A program made the position numbers and the translations under genes. Of a stretch of DNA of 64,000 bases, positions 1-16,441 are shown piece by piece (the stretch's first letter is position 1; every line of letters begins with the position of its first letter). Source of the DNA: Vibrio quintilis (GTDB lineage Bacteria; Pseudomonadota; Gammaproteobacteria; Enterobacterales; Vibrionaceae). The DNA lies in assembly GCF_024529975.1 (NCBI RefSeq), contig NZ_AP024897.1, positions 496,001 through 560,000 on the forward strand, given 5' to 3'. The notes below the pieces were generated by a model that searched no databases, was not told the DNA's origin, and saw only the letters and a list, made by a program, of their open reading frames with translations.

Positions 1-1095
1 CCATATACAGCGACATTACTGACTAATCAGAAAATCACCGGGCGGGATTCCGGGAAAGATGTCCGGCATATTGAAATTGATTTGGAGGACTCCGGTATCA
101 GCTATCAGCCGGGTGATGCGTTGGGCGTCTGGTATCAGAATAGCTCTGGTCTGGCGAATCAGATTCTGAAAGCTGTCGGACTCTCAGGGGTTGAATGTGT
201 TGAGGTGGATGGCGAGAGTATCTCAATTCATCAGGCACTGATTAGTGAATTTGAAATCACCGCTTCTAACCCGCAGTTAATCGCTCAGATTGCTGAGCGC
301 TCTGAGTCTGAGCTACTGAAAGATTTGGCTGCCGATAAAGATAAGCTGAGAGCGTATTCAGCCGGGACTCAGGTGATTGATGCGTTGCTTGAAGCGCAGA
401 TCAAACTGACGGCTGAAGAACTGACACAGATTCTCCGCCGGTTAACGCCACGTATGTATTCAATTGCTTCAAGCCAGAGTGAAGTGGATGAAGAAGTGCA
501 CCTGACGGTGGGATTAGTTGAATTTGACCAAAACGGTGAAAGCCGTCATGGCGGTGCGTCAGGATTTTTAACTCAGCGATTAGACGAGGGTGAGCCGGTC
601 AAAGTTTTTATTGAGCATAATAAAAACTTCAAACTTCCTCAGGATGATAATACCCCCATCATCATGGTTGGTCCGGGAACTGGTATTGCACCATTCCGCA
701 GCTTTATTCAGGAGCGGGATAACCGTGATGCAACAGGTAAAAACTGGTTGTTCTTCGGTGACAGGACATTTACTCAGGACTTCCTGTATCAGGTCGAATG
801 GCAGAAGTATTTAAAATCTGGTGCGCTGACACAACTGGATGTTGCGTTCAGCCGGGATCAGCATGAGAAAGTGTATGTGCAGCATCGAATTCTGGAAAAT
901 GCACCGCAAGTCTGGCAGTGGCTCAATGAAGGCGCATATATCTATGTGTGTGGTGATGCGACGAGGATGGCAAAAGATGTACATGATGCCTTGATTACTG
1001 TCGTAAAGCAGGAAGGTGGTCTGGATCAGAGTGCTGCTGAAGCTTATATCAATGATCTTCGTAAAGCGAAGCGTTATCAGAGGGATGTCTACTAA
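1..1095 (+). CDS. cysJ: Sulfite reductase (NADPH) flavoprotein alpha subunit, C-terminal part
   Basis: The frame is open from base 1, so the gene is cut by the window edge and about 364 C-terminal residues remain of a protein usually near 600. CysJ passes electrons from NADPH through FAD and FMN to the CysI haemoprotein in cytoplasmic sulfite reduction to sulfide. The FMN-binding flavodoxin domain is off the window. Visible are the FAD-binding motif RMYSIASS, the isoalloxazine-side GGASGFL segment, the NADPH-binding [12 protein letters not shown] segment, [10 protein letters not shown] and the family C-terminus YQRDVY. The stop codon overlaps the cysI start (TAATG), indicating translational coupling in a cysJIH operon. 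Confidence 0.96.
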   Translation, partial: PYTATLLTNQKITGRDSGKDVRHIEIDLEDSGISYQPGDALGVWYQNSSGLANQILKAVGLSGVECVEVDGESISIHQALISEFEITASNPQLIAQIAERSESELLKDLAADKDKLRAYSAGTQVIDALLEAQIKLTAEELTQILRRLTPRMYSIASSQSEVDEEVHLTVGLVEFDQNGESRHGGASGFLTQRLDEGEPVKVFIEHNKNFKLPQDDNTPIIMVGPGTGIAPFRSFIQERDNRDATGKNWLFFGDRTFTQDFLYQVEWQKYLKSGALTQLDVAFSRDQHEKVYVQHRILENAPQVWQWLNEGAYIYVCGDATRMAKDVHDALITVVKQEGGLDQSAAEAYINDLRKAKRYQRDVY

Positions 1096-2828
1096 TGAGT
1101 ATTGATAAAGATACAAATGTTCAGGAAGTTTTAGGGCAGGTATTAGGACCTCTTTCTGACAATGAGCGTTTAAAAAAAGAAAGCAATTTTTTACGGGGAA
1201 CCATTGAACAGGATCTGCAGAATAAGATTACAGGTGGTTTTACTGCGGATAATTTTCAGCTGATTCGTTTTCATGGCATGTATCAGCAGGATGACCGTGA
1301 TATCCGTGCTGAAAGAGCAAAGCAAAAGCTTGAGCCGCTGCATAATGTGATGCTGCGGGCGAGGATGCCGGGCGGAATTATTACACCGAAGCAGTGGCTG
1401 GCGATTGATCAGTTTGCGACAGAGCATACGCTTTACGGCAGTATCCGGCTGACGACGCGTCAGACATTTCAGTTCCATGGGGTGCTGAAGCCAAACATTA
1501 AGATGATGCATCAAACCCTGAGTCAGATCGGTATTGATTCGATTGCTACAGCCGGAGATGTAAACCGGAATGTGTTGTGTACATCAAACCCGGTTGAATC
1601 TGAGCTTCATCAGGAAGCTTATGAGTGGGCGAAGAAAATCAGTGAGCATCTGTTGCCGAAGACGCGTGCTTATGCAGAAATCTGGCTGGATGGTGAAAAA
1701 GTAGAAACCACAGATGAAGAACCGATTCTGGGCTCAACTTATTTACCGAGGAAGTTTAAAACGACCGTTGTGATTCCGCCACATAATGATATTGACGTTC
1801 ATGCCAATGATTTGAACTTTGTGGCGATTGCTGAAGAAGGCAAGCTGGTTGGTTTTAATGTGCTGGTCGGTGGTGGTCTTGCCATGACACACGGTGATAC
1901 ATCAACTTATCCGCGTCGTGCTGATGAGTTTGGTTTTATTCCTCTGGAGAAAACATTAGAAATTGCTGCTGCTGTTGTTACCACACAGCGGGACTGGGGA
2001 AATCGTTCTAACCGTAAAAATGCAAAAACCAAGTACACCCTGGACCGGGTTGGTATTGATGTTTTTAAAGCTGAGGTTGAGAAACGGGCCGGAATTCAGT
2101 TTGAAGCGATCCGTCCATACGAATTTACTACCCGTGGCGATCGTATCGGCTGGGCTGAAGGGGTTGATGGCAAATTCCATTTAGCACTATTCATTGAAAA
2201 TGGCCGCCTGCTTGATTATCCGGATAAGCCGCTGAAAAGCGGGGTTGCAGAAATCGCTAAGATCCATAAGGGCGATTTCCGGATGACAGCGAATCAAAAT
2301 CTTATTATTGCTGGTGTGCCGAAGAGTCAGAAAGCAAAGATTGATAAATTAGCCCGTCAGTACGGCCTGATTGATGATACTGTCAGTGAACAGCGTAAAA
2401 ACTCGATGGCGTGTGTGGCCTTCCCTACCTGTCCGCTTGCGATGGCTGAAGCCGAACGTTTTCTTCCTGATTTTGTAACTGAAGTTGAAGGGATTCAAAA
2501 GAAACACGGGCTGGGTGAAGACGAATATATCATTCTGAGAGTGACCGGATGCCCTAACGGATGCGGGCGCGCCATGCTGGCAGAAGTCGGGTTGGTTGGT
2601 AAAGCGCCGGGACGTTATAACCTGCATCTTGGCAGTAATAAAGCAGGGACTCGTGTTCCCAAAATGTATAAAGAGAATATAACGGACAAGCAGATTCTTG
2701 AAGAGCTCGATCAATTGATTGGCCGTTGGGTGAAAGAACGCCATGAAGGCGAAGGTTTTGGTGACTTCACTATCAGAGCTGGAATTATTGAAGAAGTCAC
2801 TGTGTCTAAGAGGGATTTTCATGCCTGA
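1095..2828 (+). CDS. cysI: Sulfite reductase (NADPH) hemoprotein beta subunit
   Basis: This 577-residue protein is the sirohaem/4Fe-4S subunit that reduces sulfite to sulfide with six electrons from CysJ. The duplicated ferrodoxin-like folds of the family are present. The four cluster cysteines are visible near the C-terminus as [10 protein letters not shown] and [10 protein letters not shown], the last one shared by the cluster and sirohaem. Conserved N-terminal segments include [11 protein letters not shown] and [12 protein letters not shown]. The start overlaps the cysJ stop and the stop overlaps the start of cysH, so the three genes form one operon. The length is normal for the family. 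Confidence 0.97.
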   Translation: MSIDKDTNVQEVLGQVLGPLSDNERLKKESNFLRGTIEQDLQNKITGGFTADNFQLIRFHGMYQQDDRDIRAERAKQKLEPLHNVMLRARMPGGIITPKQWLAIDQFATEHTLYGSIRLTTRQTFQFHGVLKPNIKMMHQTLSQIGIDSIATAGDVNRNVLCTSNPVESELHQEAYEWAKKISEHLLPKTRAYAEIWLDGEKVETTDEEPILGSTYLPRKFKTTVVIPPHNDIDVHANDLNFVAIAEEGKLVGFNVLVGGGLAMTHGDTSTYPRRADEFGFIPLEKTLEIAAAVVTTQRDWGNRSNRKNAKTKYTLDRVGIDVFKAEVEKRAGIQFEAIRPYEFTTRGDRIGWAEGVDGKFHLALFIENGRLLDYPDKPLKSGVAEIAKIHKGDFRMTANQNLIIAGVPKSQKAKIDKLARQYGLIDDTVSEQRKNSMACVAFPTCPLAMAEAERFLPDFVTEVEGIQKKHGLGEDEYIILRVTGCPNGCGRAMLAEVGLVGKAPGRYNLHLGSNKAGTRVPKMYKENITDKQILEELDQLIGRWVKERHEGEGFGDFTIRAGIIEEVTVSKRDFHA

Positions 2829-3597
2829 TACTGTGTCATATCAGCCTAAGCTGGCTGATTTATTAAATATGACTAAGGCGGAGCAGTCGCTTCGCCTGGC
2901 CGAATTAAATAGTCATCTGGAAGAATTATCAGCTCAGGAGCGGATAAAATGGGCGTTGGATAATTTGCAGGGTTCTTTTGCTGTTTCTTCAAGTTTTGGT
3001 ATCCAGGCTGCTTTGATGCTGCATATGGTGACACAATGCAAACCGGAAATTCCCGTGATTCTGACGGATACGGGATATCTGTTTCCAGAGACTTATCAGT
3101 TTATTGACCTGTTAACTAATAAGCTGGGTCTCAATCTGAAGGTATACCGTGCAAAAGAAAGTGCAGCCTGGCAAGAAGCCAGATATGGAAAATTATGGGA
3201 GCAGGAACTGGAAGGGATTGAAAAATATAACCGGATAAACAAAGTCGAGCCGATGAAACGGGCGTTGCACGATTTGAATGTGGGAACCTGGTTTTCGGGT
3301 TTGCGCAGAGAGCAATCCTCATCAAGAGCGAACTTACCAATTTTAGCGGTGCAGAATGGTGTCTTTAAATTTTTGCCTGTAATTGATTGGTCCAATAAAG
3401 ATGTTCACTATTATCTGGAAGAGCATGGTTTGCCGTATCACCCGCTTTGGGATGAAGGTTATCTGTCTGTTGGTGACACGCATACAACAAGAAAGTGGGA
3501 ACCCGGTATGTCAGAAGAAGAAACGCGTTTCTTTGGCCTGAAACGGGAATGTGGCCTTCATGAAGATGATGGTGAGTCTGATGGCTCTGGTATTTAA
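2821..3597 (+). CDS. cysH: Phosphoadenosine phosphosulfate reductase (thioredoxin)
   Basis: This gene encodes a 258-residue PAPS reductase, which releases sulfite from 3'-phosphoadenylyl sulfate for the CysJI enzyme. The frame is open further upstream, but ATG 2821 was chosen because an AGAGGG ribosome site lies just before it and the encoded MPDTVSYQ start agrees with family length. The PP-loop segment SSSFGIQAA, the substrate region [19 protein letters not shown] and the C-terminal redox motif ECGLH are all present. It overlaps cysI by 8 bp and ends the operon at a hairpin terminator. Confidence 0.95.
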   Translation: MPDTVSYQPKLADLLNMTKAEQSLRLAELNSHLEELSAQERIKWALDNLQGSFAVSSSFGIQAALMLHMVTQCKPEIPVILTDTGYLFPETYQFIDLLTNKLGLNLKVYRAKESAAWQEARYGKLWEQELEGIEKYNRINKVEPMKRALHDLNVGTWFSGLRREQSSSRANLPILAVQNGVFKFLPVIDWSNKDVHYYLEEHGLPYHPLWDEGYLSVGDTHTTRKWEPGMSEEETRFFGLKRECGLHEDDGESDGSGI

Positions 3598-3615
3598 ACC
3601 TTCCTCTATATAGAT

Positions 3616-3646
3616 AAGACTACCTGTCAGGTAGCCTTATTTTCTT
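3616..3646 (+). terminator. Probable Rho-independent terminator of cysJIH
   Basis: A stem with arms CTACC and GGTAG (loop TGTCA), extended by AAG/CTT across one mismatch, is followed by ATTTTCTT. It lies 19 bp after the cysH stop and separates the cys operon from the rRNA promoters. Confidence 0.6.
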
Positions 3647-3778
3647 CGTGCCTGCCGGTTAAAATGAATAACTCTGTGGATAAGTTGTGCTTTAACCTTG
3701 GGTAAAGTGGGATAAATACAGCTTTGGAGGTTTATTCATCACTTAACACTTATTTTTGTATTTTTTTGCAAAAAGTAC

Positions 3779-3806
3779 TTGCCAATGTGAGGGCGATCTC
3801 TATAAT
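3779..3806 (+). promoter_or_regulatory. rrn1 promoter P1
   Basis: The -35 hexamer TTGCCA (3779-3784) and a perfect -10 TATAAT (3801-3806) are 16 bp apart. The GC-rich discriminator GCGCTC that follows is typical of stringently controlled rRNA promoters. The 35 bp upstream are very A/T-rich (runs of T and A at 3751-3775), as expected for an UP element. The stretch 3647-3778 before it shows no gene. Confidence 0.8.
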
Positions 3807-3893
3807 GCGCTCTCGTTGGCAGGCAAGGGGCGATAAGCTCTCTGAGTCAACAAGGTCTTCTGAAAACGAAGTGAGAAAAATTTAAAAAAGTGT

Positions 3894-3921
3894 TTGACAC
3901 TGAAAATTATCTCGCTAGAAT
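3894..3921 (+). promoter_or_regulatory. rrn1 promoter P2
   Basis: A consensus -35 TTGACA (3894-3899) lies 16 bp from a -10 TAGAAT (3916-3921), followed by a C/G-rich discriminator. It sits 115 bp after P1, the classic tandem arrangement of rRNA promoters. Confidence 0.8.
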
Positions 3922-3954
3922 GACCGCCTCTTCGAAGTAACGCTGAGAAGAACA

Positions 3955-3966
3955 GCTCTTTAACAA
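3955..3966 (+). promoter_or_regulatory. rrn1 leader boxA antitermination site
   Basis: GCTCTTTAACAA is the boxA sequence bound by NusB/NusE for rRNA antitermination. The same sequence recurs in the second operon leader and in both 16S-23S spacers. The leader from here to 4137 is almost identical to that of rrn2. Confidence 0.8.
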
Positions 3967-4137
3967 TATAAACCAATCAATCTGTGTGGGTACTCGTTAA
4001 TTGATATCTTATAAAAGATTTATCAGTGAGAATGAGTGACCAACAGCTATCAGGAAGCAGCTTTGAGTTGTGGAATGAATAGCGGCACAGTCAATTCAGT
4101 AATCACTGAGCCGAAGCTTAGGCTTCAAAAAAACTTT

Positions 4138-5678
<1,541 letters not shown>

Positions 5679-5737
5679 ACGATAAAGATACGTTGATGAG
5701 TGCTCACACAGATTGATTTGGTTTAGAAAGAGTCGTT

Positions 5738-5814
5738 GGGTCTGTAGCTCAGGTGGTTAGAGCGTTCGCCTGATAAGCGAGAGGTCGGTGGTTCAAGTCC
5801 ACTCAGACCCACCA
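5738..5814 (+). tRNA. ileT: tRNA-Ile (anticodon GAT)
   Basis: This 77-nt tRNA has acceptor arms GGGTCTG/CAGACCC, the T-loop GGTTCAAGTCC, encoded ACCA, and anticodon GAT at 5772-5774. It is the only tRNA in this 16S-23S spacer. The tRNA-Ala that usually follows tRNA-Ile in such spacers is missing here and appears in the second operon. Confidence 0.97.
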
Positions 5815-6102
5815 ACAACTGATTTTTAAGTGTTTTCATAATAGAGAATATTTAAAAATAGCCTGTTACTGACAGGTTTTGCTCTTTAACAATTTGGAAA
5901 GCTGACAAAACAATCTTTTAGATTGTTTGTAAAAGTTCTCAAAGTATTCAGTAATGAATACAACCAACACACATTCAAGTGTTCTTGGCTTCTGCTTTGG
6001 CAGAAGAAAAAATTTGAGTCCGGTAAAATCAAAGTCTGCATCATGTTTAAATAATTGCAGACAACCTTGGTTGTTTGACCGCAAGACCCTTTGGGGTTGT
6101 AT
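5815..6102 (+). other. 16S-23S internal spacer of operon 1 after tRNA-Ile
   Basis: The stretch holds no gene. A boxA (GCTCTTTAACAA) lies at 5881-5892, and from there on the spacer nearly matches operon 2. The last 25 bp pair with sequence after the 23S gene (CTTAACCATACAA) and form the processing stem expected for RNase III. Confidence 0.75.
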
Positions 6103-8990
<2,888 letters not shown>

Positions 8991-9074
8991 ACAACACCCA
9001 AGGGGTTTTGATGGACTCAAATGAAGAACAGATTGAATGTGTAGAGAATAGTCAGTTTTCTGAATTAAAGAATT

Positions 9075-9193
9075 TGCCTGGCGGCCATAGCGTTGTGGAC
9101 CCACCTGAATCCATGCCGAACTCAGAAGTGAAACGCAATTGCGCCGATGGTAGTGTGGGGTTTCCCCATGTGAGAGTAGGTCACTGCCAGGCT
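9075..9193 (+). rRNA. rrf: 5S ribosomal RNA, operon 1
   Basis: The 119-nt sequence from TGCCTGGCGGCCATAGCG to ACTGCCAGGCT contains the conserved CCATGCCGAACTCAGAAGTG segment, and its ends pair with each other. It ends the first operon. No tRNA follows it. Confidence 0.96.
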
Positions 9194-9202
9194 TTATATT
9201 TG

Positions 9203-9227
9203 CTTCTTTTCACGTTGTGGAAAGAAG
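9203..9227 (+). terminator. Hairpin after the operon 1 5S gene, possible terminator
   Basis: An 11-bp hairpin (CTTCTTTTCAC/GTGGAAAGAAG, one G-T pair, loop GTT) lies 10 bp after 5S. It lacks an immediate U-tract, so it may be an imperfect terminator or a processing stem. It is the only terminator-like structure before the second operon promoter. Confidence 0.4.
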
Positions 9228-9263
9228 TCACCATAAGATTTTCGAATTGATGAGAATTTTATG

Positions 9264-9291
9264 TTGACTTTCAGTCAGGAAAGCGTAATAT
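9264..9291 (+). promoter_or_regulatory. rrn2 promoter
   Basis: The -35 TTGACT (9264-9269) and -10 TAATAT (9286-9291) are 16 bp apart, followed by the GC-rich discriminator ACGCGTCC. It corresponds in position to P2 of operon 1, at a similar distance from boxA, but its sequence is different. No equivalent of P1 is visible in the short gap after the upstream 5S gene. Confidence 0.75.
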
Positions 9292-9327
9292 ACGCGTCCT
9301 GTCAGGTGCTAAGACACTGAAAGCAAA

Positions 9328-9339
9328 GCTCTTTAACAA
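9328..9339 (+). promoter_or_regulatory. rrn2 leader boxA antitermination site
   Basis: GCTCTTTAACAA is identical to the boxA of operon 1. From this point to the 16S gene the two leaders are the same except for one A fewer in the A-run just before 16S. The stretch 9292-9509 holds no gene. Confidence 0.8.
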
Positions 9340-9509
9340 TATAAACCAATCAATCTGTGTGGGTACTCGTTAATTGATATCTTATAAAAGATTTATCAGT
9401 GAGAATGAGTGACCAACAGCTATCAGGAAGCAGCTTTGAGTTGTGGAATGAATAGCGGCACAGTCAATTCAGTAATCACTGAGCCGAAGCTTAGGCTTCA
9501 AAAAACTTT

Positions 9510-11050
<1,541 letters not shown>

Positions 11051-11115
11051 ACGATAAAGATACGTTGATGAGTGCTCACACAGATTGATTTGGTTTAGAA
11101 AAGAGATATGAAAGT

Positions 11116-11191
11116 GTCCCGTTCGTCTAGAGGCCTAGGACACCGCCCTTTCACGGCGGTAACAGGGGTTCGACTCCCCTACGGGATACCA
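11116..11191 (+). tRNA. gltT: tRNA-Glu (anticodon TTC)
   Basis: The 76-nt gene has acceptor arm GTCCCGT/ACGGGAT (with one G-T pair), anticodon loop CTTTCAC, T-arm GGGGTTCGACTCCCC and encoded ACCA. It is the first of four tRNAs in the operon 2 spacer. Confidence 0.96.
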
Positions 11192-11210
11192 CTTTCTTTT
11201 AAAGAAAGAC

Positions 11211-11286
11211 GGGTCGTTAGCTCAGCTGGTAGAGCAGTTGGCTTTTAACCAATTGGTCACAGGTTCGAATCCTGTACGACCCACCA
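11211..11286 (+). tRNA. lysT: tRNA-Lys (anticodon TTT)
   Basis: The 76-nt gene has acceptor arm GGGTCGT/ACGACCC, anticodon loop CTTTTAA and encoded ACCA. It lies 19 bp after tRNA-Glu in the rRNA spacer. Confidence 0.97.
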
Positions 11287-11296
11287 TTTTTGATAT

Positions 11297-11372
11297 GGGG
11301 CTATAGCTCAGCTGGGAGAGCGCCTGCCTTGCACGCAGGAGGTCTGCGGTTCGATCCCGCATAGCTCCACCA
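11297..11372 (+). tRNA. alaT: tRNA-Ala (anticodon TGC)
   Basis: The 76-nt gene has acceptor arm GGGGCTA/TAGCTCC (with a G-T pair), anticodon loop CTTGCAC and encoded ACCA. It lies 10 bp after tRNA-Lys. Confidence 0.97.
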
Positions 11373-11382
11373 TATCGAAAAC

Positions 11383-11458
11383 GGGCGATTAGCTCAGTTG
11401 GGAGAGCACCTGCCTTACAAGCAGGGGGTCACTGGTTCGAACCCGGTATCGCCCACCA
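11383..11458 (+). tRNA. valT: tRNA-Val (anticodon TAC)
   Basis: The 76-nt gene has acceptor arm GGGCGAT/ATCGCCC, anticodon loop CTTACAA and encoded ACCA. It is the last tRNA of the Glu-Lys-Ala-Val set in this spacer. Confidence 0.97.
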
Positions 11459-11780
11459 CTTCTTAATTACTTTTGGTGATGGTAATCAGACTACGTTTCT
11501 GTGATGTGGTCAGATTTTCTGACGTCGAAAGTCATTAAGAAGTGTTTATGACACTTAAGCTCTTTAACAATTTGGAAAGCTGACAAAACAATCTTTTAGA
11601 TTGTTTGTAAAAGTTCTCAAAGTATTCAGAAATGAATACAACCAACACACATTCAAGTGTTCTTGGCTTCTGCTTTGGCAGAAGAAAAAATTTGAGTCCG
11701 GCAAAATCAAAGTCTGCATCATGTTTAAATAATTGCAGACAACCTTGGTTGTTTGACCGCAAGACCCTTTGGGGTTGTAT
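11459..11780 (+). other. 16S-23S spacer of operon 2 after tRNA-Val
   Basis: This gap contains no gene. The first ~95 bp are unique to operon 2. From the boxA GCTCTTTAACAA (11559-11570) on it matches the operon 1 spacer except for a few substitutions, and it ends in the same pre-23S processing stem. Confidence 0.7.
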
Positions 11781-14668
<2,888 letters not shown>

Positions 14669-14752
14669 ACAACACCCAAGGGGTTTTGATGGACTCGAAT
14701 GAAGAACAGATTGAATGTGTAGAGAATAGTCAGTTTTCTGAATTAAAGAATT

Positions 14753-14871
14753 TGCCTGGCGGCCATAGCGTTGTGGACCCACCTGAATCCATGCCGAACT
14801 CAGAAGTGAAACGCAATTGCGCCGATGGTAGTGTGGGGTTTCCCCATGTGAGAGTAGGTCACTGCCAGGCT
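14753..14871 (+). rRNA. rrf: 5S ribosomal RNA, operon 2
   Basis: The sequence equals the operon 1 5S gene. The upstream 23S-5S spacer differs by one base (G at 14698 for A at 9020). Here the gene is followed by a tRNA and a strong terminator. Confidence 0.96.
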
Positions 14872-14932
14872 TTATATACCAGTTAGATGAAGCGGATTAT
14901 TGTAAGACTTTATCTGACAGACAATCTGAAGT

Positions 14933-15009
14933 GGAGCGGTAGTTCAGTTGGTTAGAATACCGGCCTGTCACGCCGGGGGTCGCGGGTTCGAGTCCCGTCC
15001 GCTCCGCCA
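14933..15009 (+). tRNA. aspT: tRNA-Asp (anticodon GTC)
   Basis: The 77-nt gene has acceptor arm GGAGCGG/CCGCTCC, anticodon loop CTGTCAC, T-arm GCGGGTTCGAGTCCCGT and encoded GCCA. It is the distal tRNA of the second rRNA operon, 61 bp after 5S. Confidence 0.97.
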
Positions 15010-15026
15010 TTTTAGATTGAATTGCA

Positions 15027-15056
15027 AGCCTCAGCTGAAAAGCTGGGGCTTTTTTG
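15027..15056 (+). terminator. Rho-independent terminator of rRNA operon 2
   Basis: A 10-bp stem AGCCTCAGCT/AGCTGGGGCT (one G-T pair) with a GAAA tetraloop is followed by six T. It is a textbook intrinsic terminator 17 bp after tRNA-Asp. Confidence 0.93.
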
Positions 15057-15124
15057 TCTCTCAAGGATTTTGATACCAATCATACCAATTACATTAATTA
15101 AGTGGTCAGTTTTGTCCAACTCCT

Positions 15125-15150
15125 AAAGCAGAGTGATACGACTCTGCTTT
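15125..15150. terminator. Bidirectional hairpin inside the IS630 element
   Basis: Perfect 10-bp arms AAAGCAGAGT and ACTCTGCTTT flank the loop GATACG. T follows on the + side and the complementary A-run gives U on the minus transcript. It may insulate the transposase from incoming rRNA transcription. Confidence 0.5.
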
Positions 15151-15185
15151 TGTTCTCTGAAAAACGATTTCAAGCGTCACAAACA

Positions 15186-15609
15186 TTATCCATTCTGCCG
15201 TAACCAGCTCCATACTTGCTCTATTGGATTCAGCTCTGGTGAATAGGGCGGGATATGGATAATCGTTAAGTTTGAATACGCTTTAGCAAGATAACTTTGA
15301 TGCCAGCTCGCTTGATCCATCACGATAACTGAATGTTTTCCCACTGGCGTCGCATCAGAAATAAGCTTTAAATGTTCCCTCATCGCTTCCACATTATTGA
15401 CTGGTGAGACAATCGCTTCGACTTCTCCTGTATTGATACAAACAGCGCCGTATAGATAAGCATATTCAAACTGTTGTTGCTGAATGGCTCTGGGTCGCGT
15501 TCCCTTTTCTGCCCAAATCCTCGTGGTTGTATTGCGTTGACCAAACCTGGCTTCATCTTGGAACCACATGAGTATATCAGCTAAAGCGACATGCCCTGGG
15601 ATCTTAAGG
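15186..15609 (-). pseudogene. IS630 transposase, DDE catalytic part (second frame)
   Basis: This frame carries the DDE superfamily catalytic core: first Asp in WFQDEARFGQ, second in VIVMDQASWHQ and the Glu in SPELNPIEQVW. No good ribosome site precedes its first ATG (15569). The same frame is open further upstream (KIPGHVALADILMWFQ) and joins the first frame at the A7 run, so it is probably made only as a fusion by slippage, or is broken by a one-base change. It stops at RQNG, which looks about 30-40 residues shorter than full IS630 transposases. Confidence 0.7.
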
Positions 15610-16080
15610 ATCGTTTCGATTTGGAATTTTTTTAAAGTCTTCTTGGGCTTGCGGTGACGGCTTGGGATGTTTAGAGCGAGTGGTGAGCCAGCTCAAACCG
15701 ATATCATGAAGGATACGATAGATATTCGCCTGTCGGTATTGAATGCCAAAATTCTGGGCAATATAAATAGCGATGTCTTTTGCTTGGAGGCGTCCACCGT
15801 GCTCTTTGATAGTCGTGTCTGTAACGAATTTTTTAAGTTGGTTTAATTGTTGTTCAGACAACTGATGAGGACGACCGGTATGAGCTTTTTCTTGTAGGCC
15901 TTCCGGTCCAAAATCAAGATAGGCTTTAACCCATTTATTCACGCTTGTTCTACTGACTTTGAGAAACAGAGCGATTTCTGTGCGGCTTTTCCCTTCAGAG
16001 AAGTGTGCGAGAGCAAGGTATCGAATGCGTAATCGAGCATTCGAAGTCGATTTGATTAAGTGTCTGAAGTCATGATTCAT
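15604..16080 (-). CDS. IS630 transposase, N-terminal DNA-binding part (first frame)
   Basis: The 158-residue product contains the tandem helix-turn-helix/winged-helix region of IS630 transposases (KSRTEIALFLKVSRTSVNKWVKAY, then the HGGRLQAKDIAIYIAQNFGIQYRQANIYRIL region). ATG 16080 was chosen over an in-frame ATG 24 bp upstream because AAGGAG lies 6 bp before it. The frame passes through seven A on the coding strand (15627-15633) and stops shortly after. Losing one A at that run continues into the DDE frame. Confidence 0.75.
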   Translation of the reverse strand: MNHDFRHLIKSTSNARLRIRYLALAHFSEGKSRTEIALFLKVSRTSVNKWVKAYLDFGPEGLQEKAHTGRPHQLSEQQLNQLKKFVTDTTIKEHGGRLQAKDIAIYIAQNFGIQYRQANIYRILHDIGLSWLTTRSKHPKPSPQAQEDFKKIPNRNDP

Positions 16081-16132
16081 AGAAGCTCCTTTTCTGTGAA
16101 TCATTAGATCATAAAATTAATGTAATTGGTAT

Positions 16133-16441
16133 TACTCACCTGAATTGAATTGAATCCAAGAGACCGGGTGTGGAGTCGGCTGAGACAACACTATCTGGCA
16201 ACTAATGCTTCAAAAGTTAAGATGATATTGTTTCCAAAATTTGTGTATCCAGAAATTAATTTCTGGAGAATATCTTAAGAGTCACCAAGATGTGCTCGAG
16301 AGAGTGGATAAACCTGACCAGTTAATTTGCCGGATTGGTATCATTCGATCACAAAATTAATAGGAATGGTCTTATTCTGGGGGTTAACAACCGGAGAAAG
16401 CTCTGCTGAACCTCCTCCGGAACAAGTAGGGAAAATCGTTA
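16133..16441. other. Intergenic gap with decayed IS end and a 20-bp palindrome
   Basis: No gene is seen. Bases 16340-16377 match the right end of the neighbouring IS (16100-16137) at 30 of 38 positions. GATTGGTATC at 16333-16342 is the exact reverse complement of 15072-15081, just outside the left IS end. A perfect 20-bp palindrome lies at 16248-16267. I see no convincing terminator for the antiporter gene, only a CCGGAG/CTCCGG stem without a U-tract near 16395-16420. Confidence 0.5.

Larger units (their letters stand above)
15085..16129 (-). mobile_element. IS630-family insertion sequence
   Basis: The element is bounded by inverted repeats with inner arms CCAATTACATTAATT (15085-15099) and its complement (16115-16129), each flanked by TA, the target that IS630 elements duplicate. 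The 1045-bp interval contains a transposase split into two frames on the minus strand and a 26-bp hairpin (15125-15150, arms AAAGCAGAGT/ACTCTGCTTT) after the transposase that could terminate transcription in either direction. It lies between the rRNA terminator and the antiporter gene and disrupts no recognisable gene. Confidence 0.87.

Noticed and set aside
2743..2820. An in-frame upstream extension of cysH inside cysI.
   Set aside because: ATG 2821 has a better ribosome site and gives the family length. The extension overlaps coding sequence of cysI.
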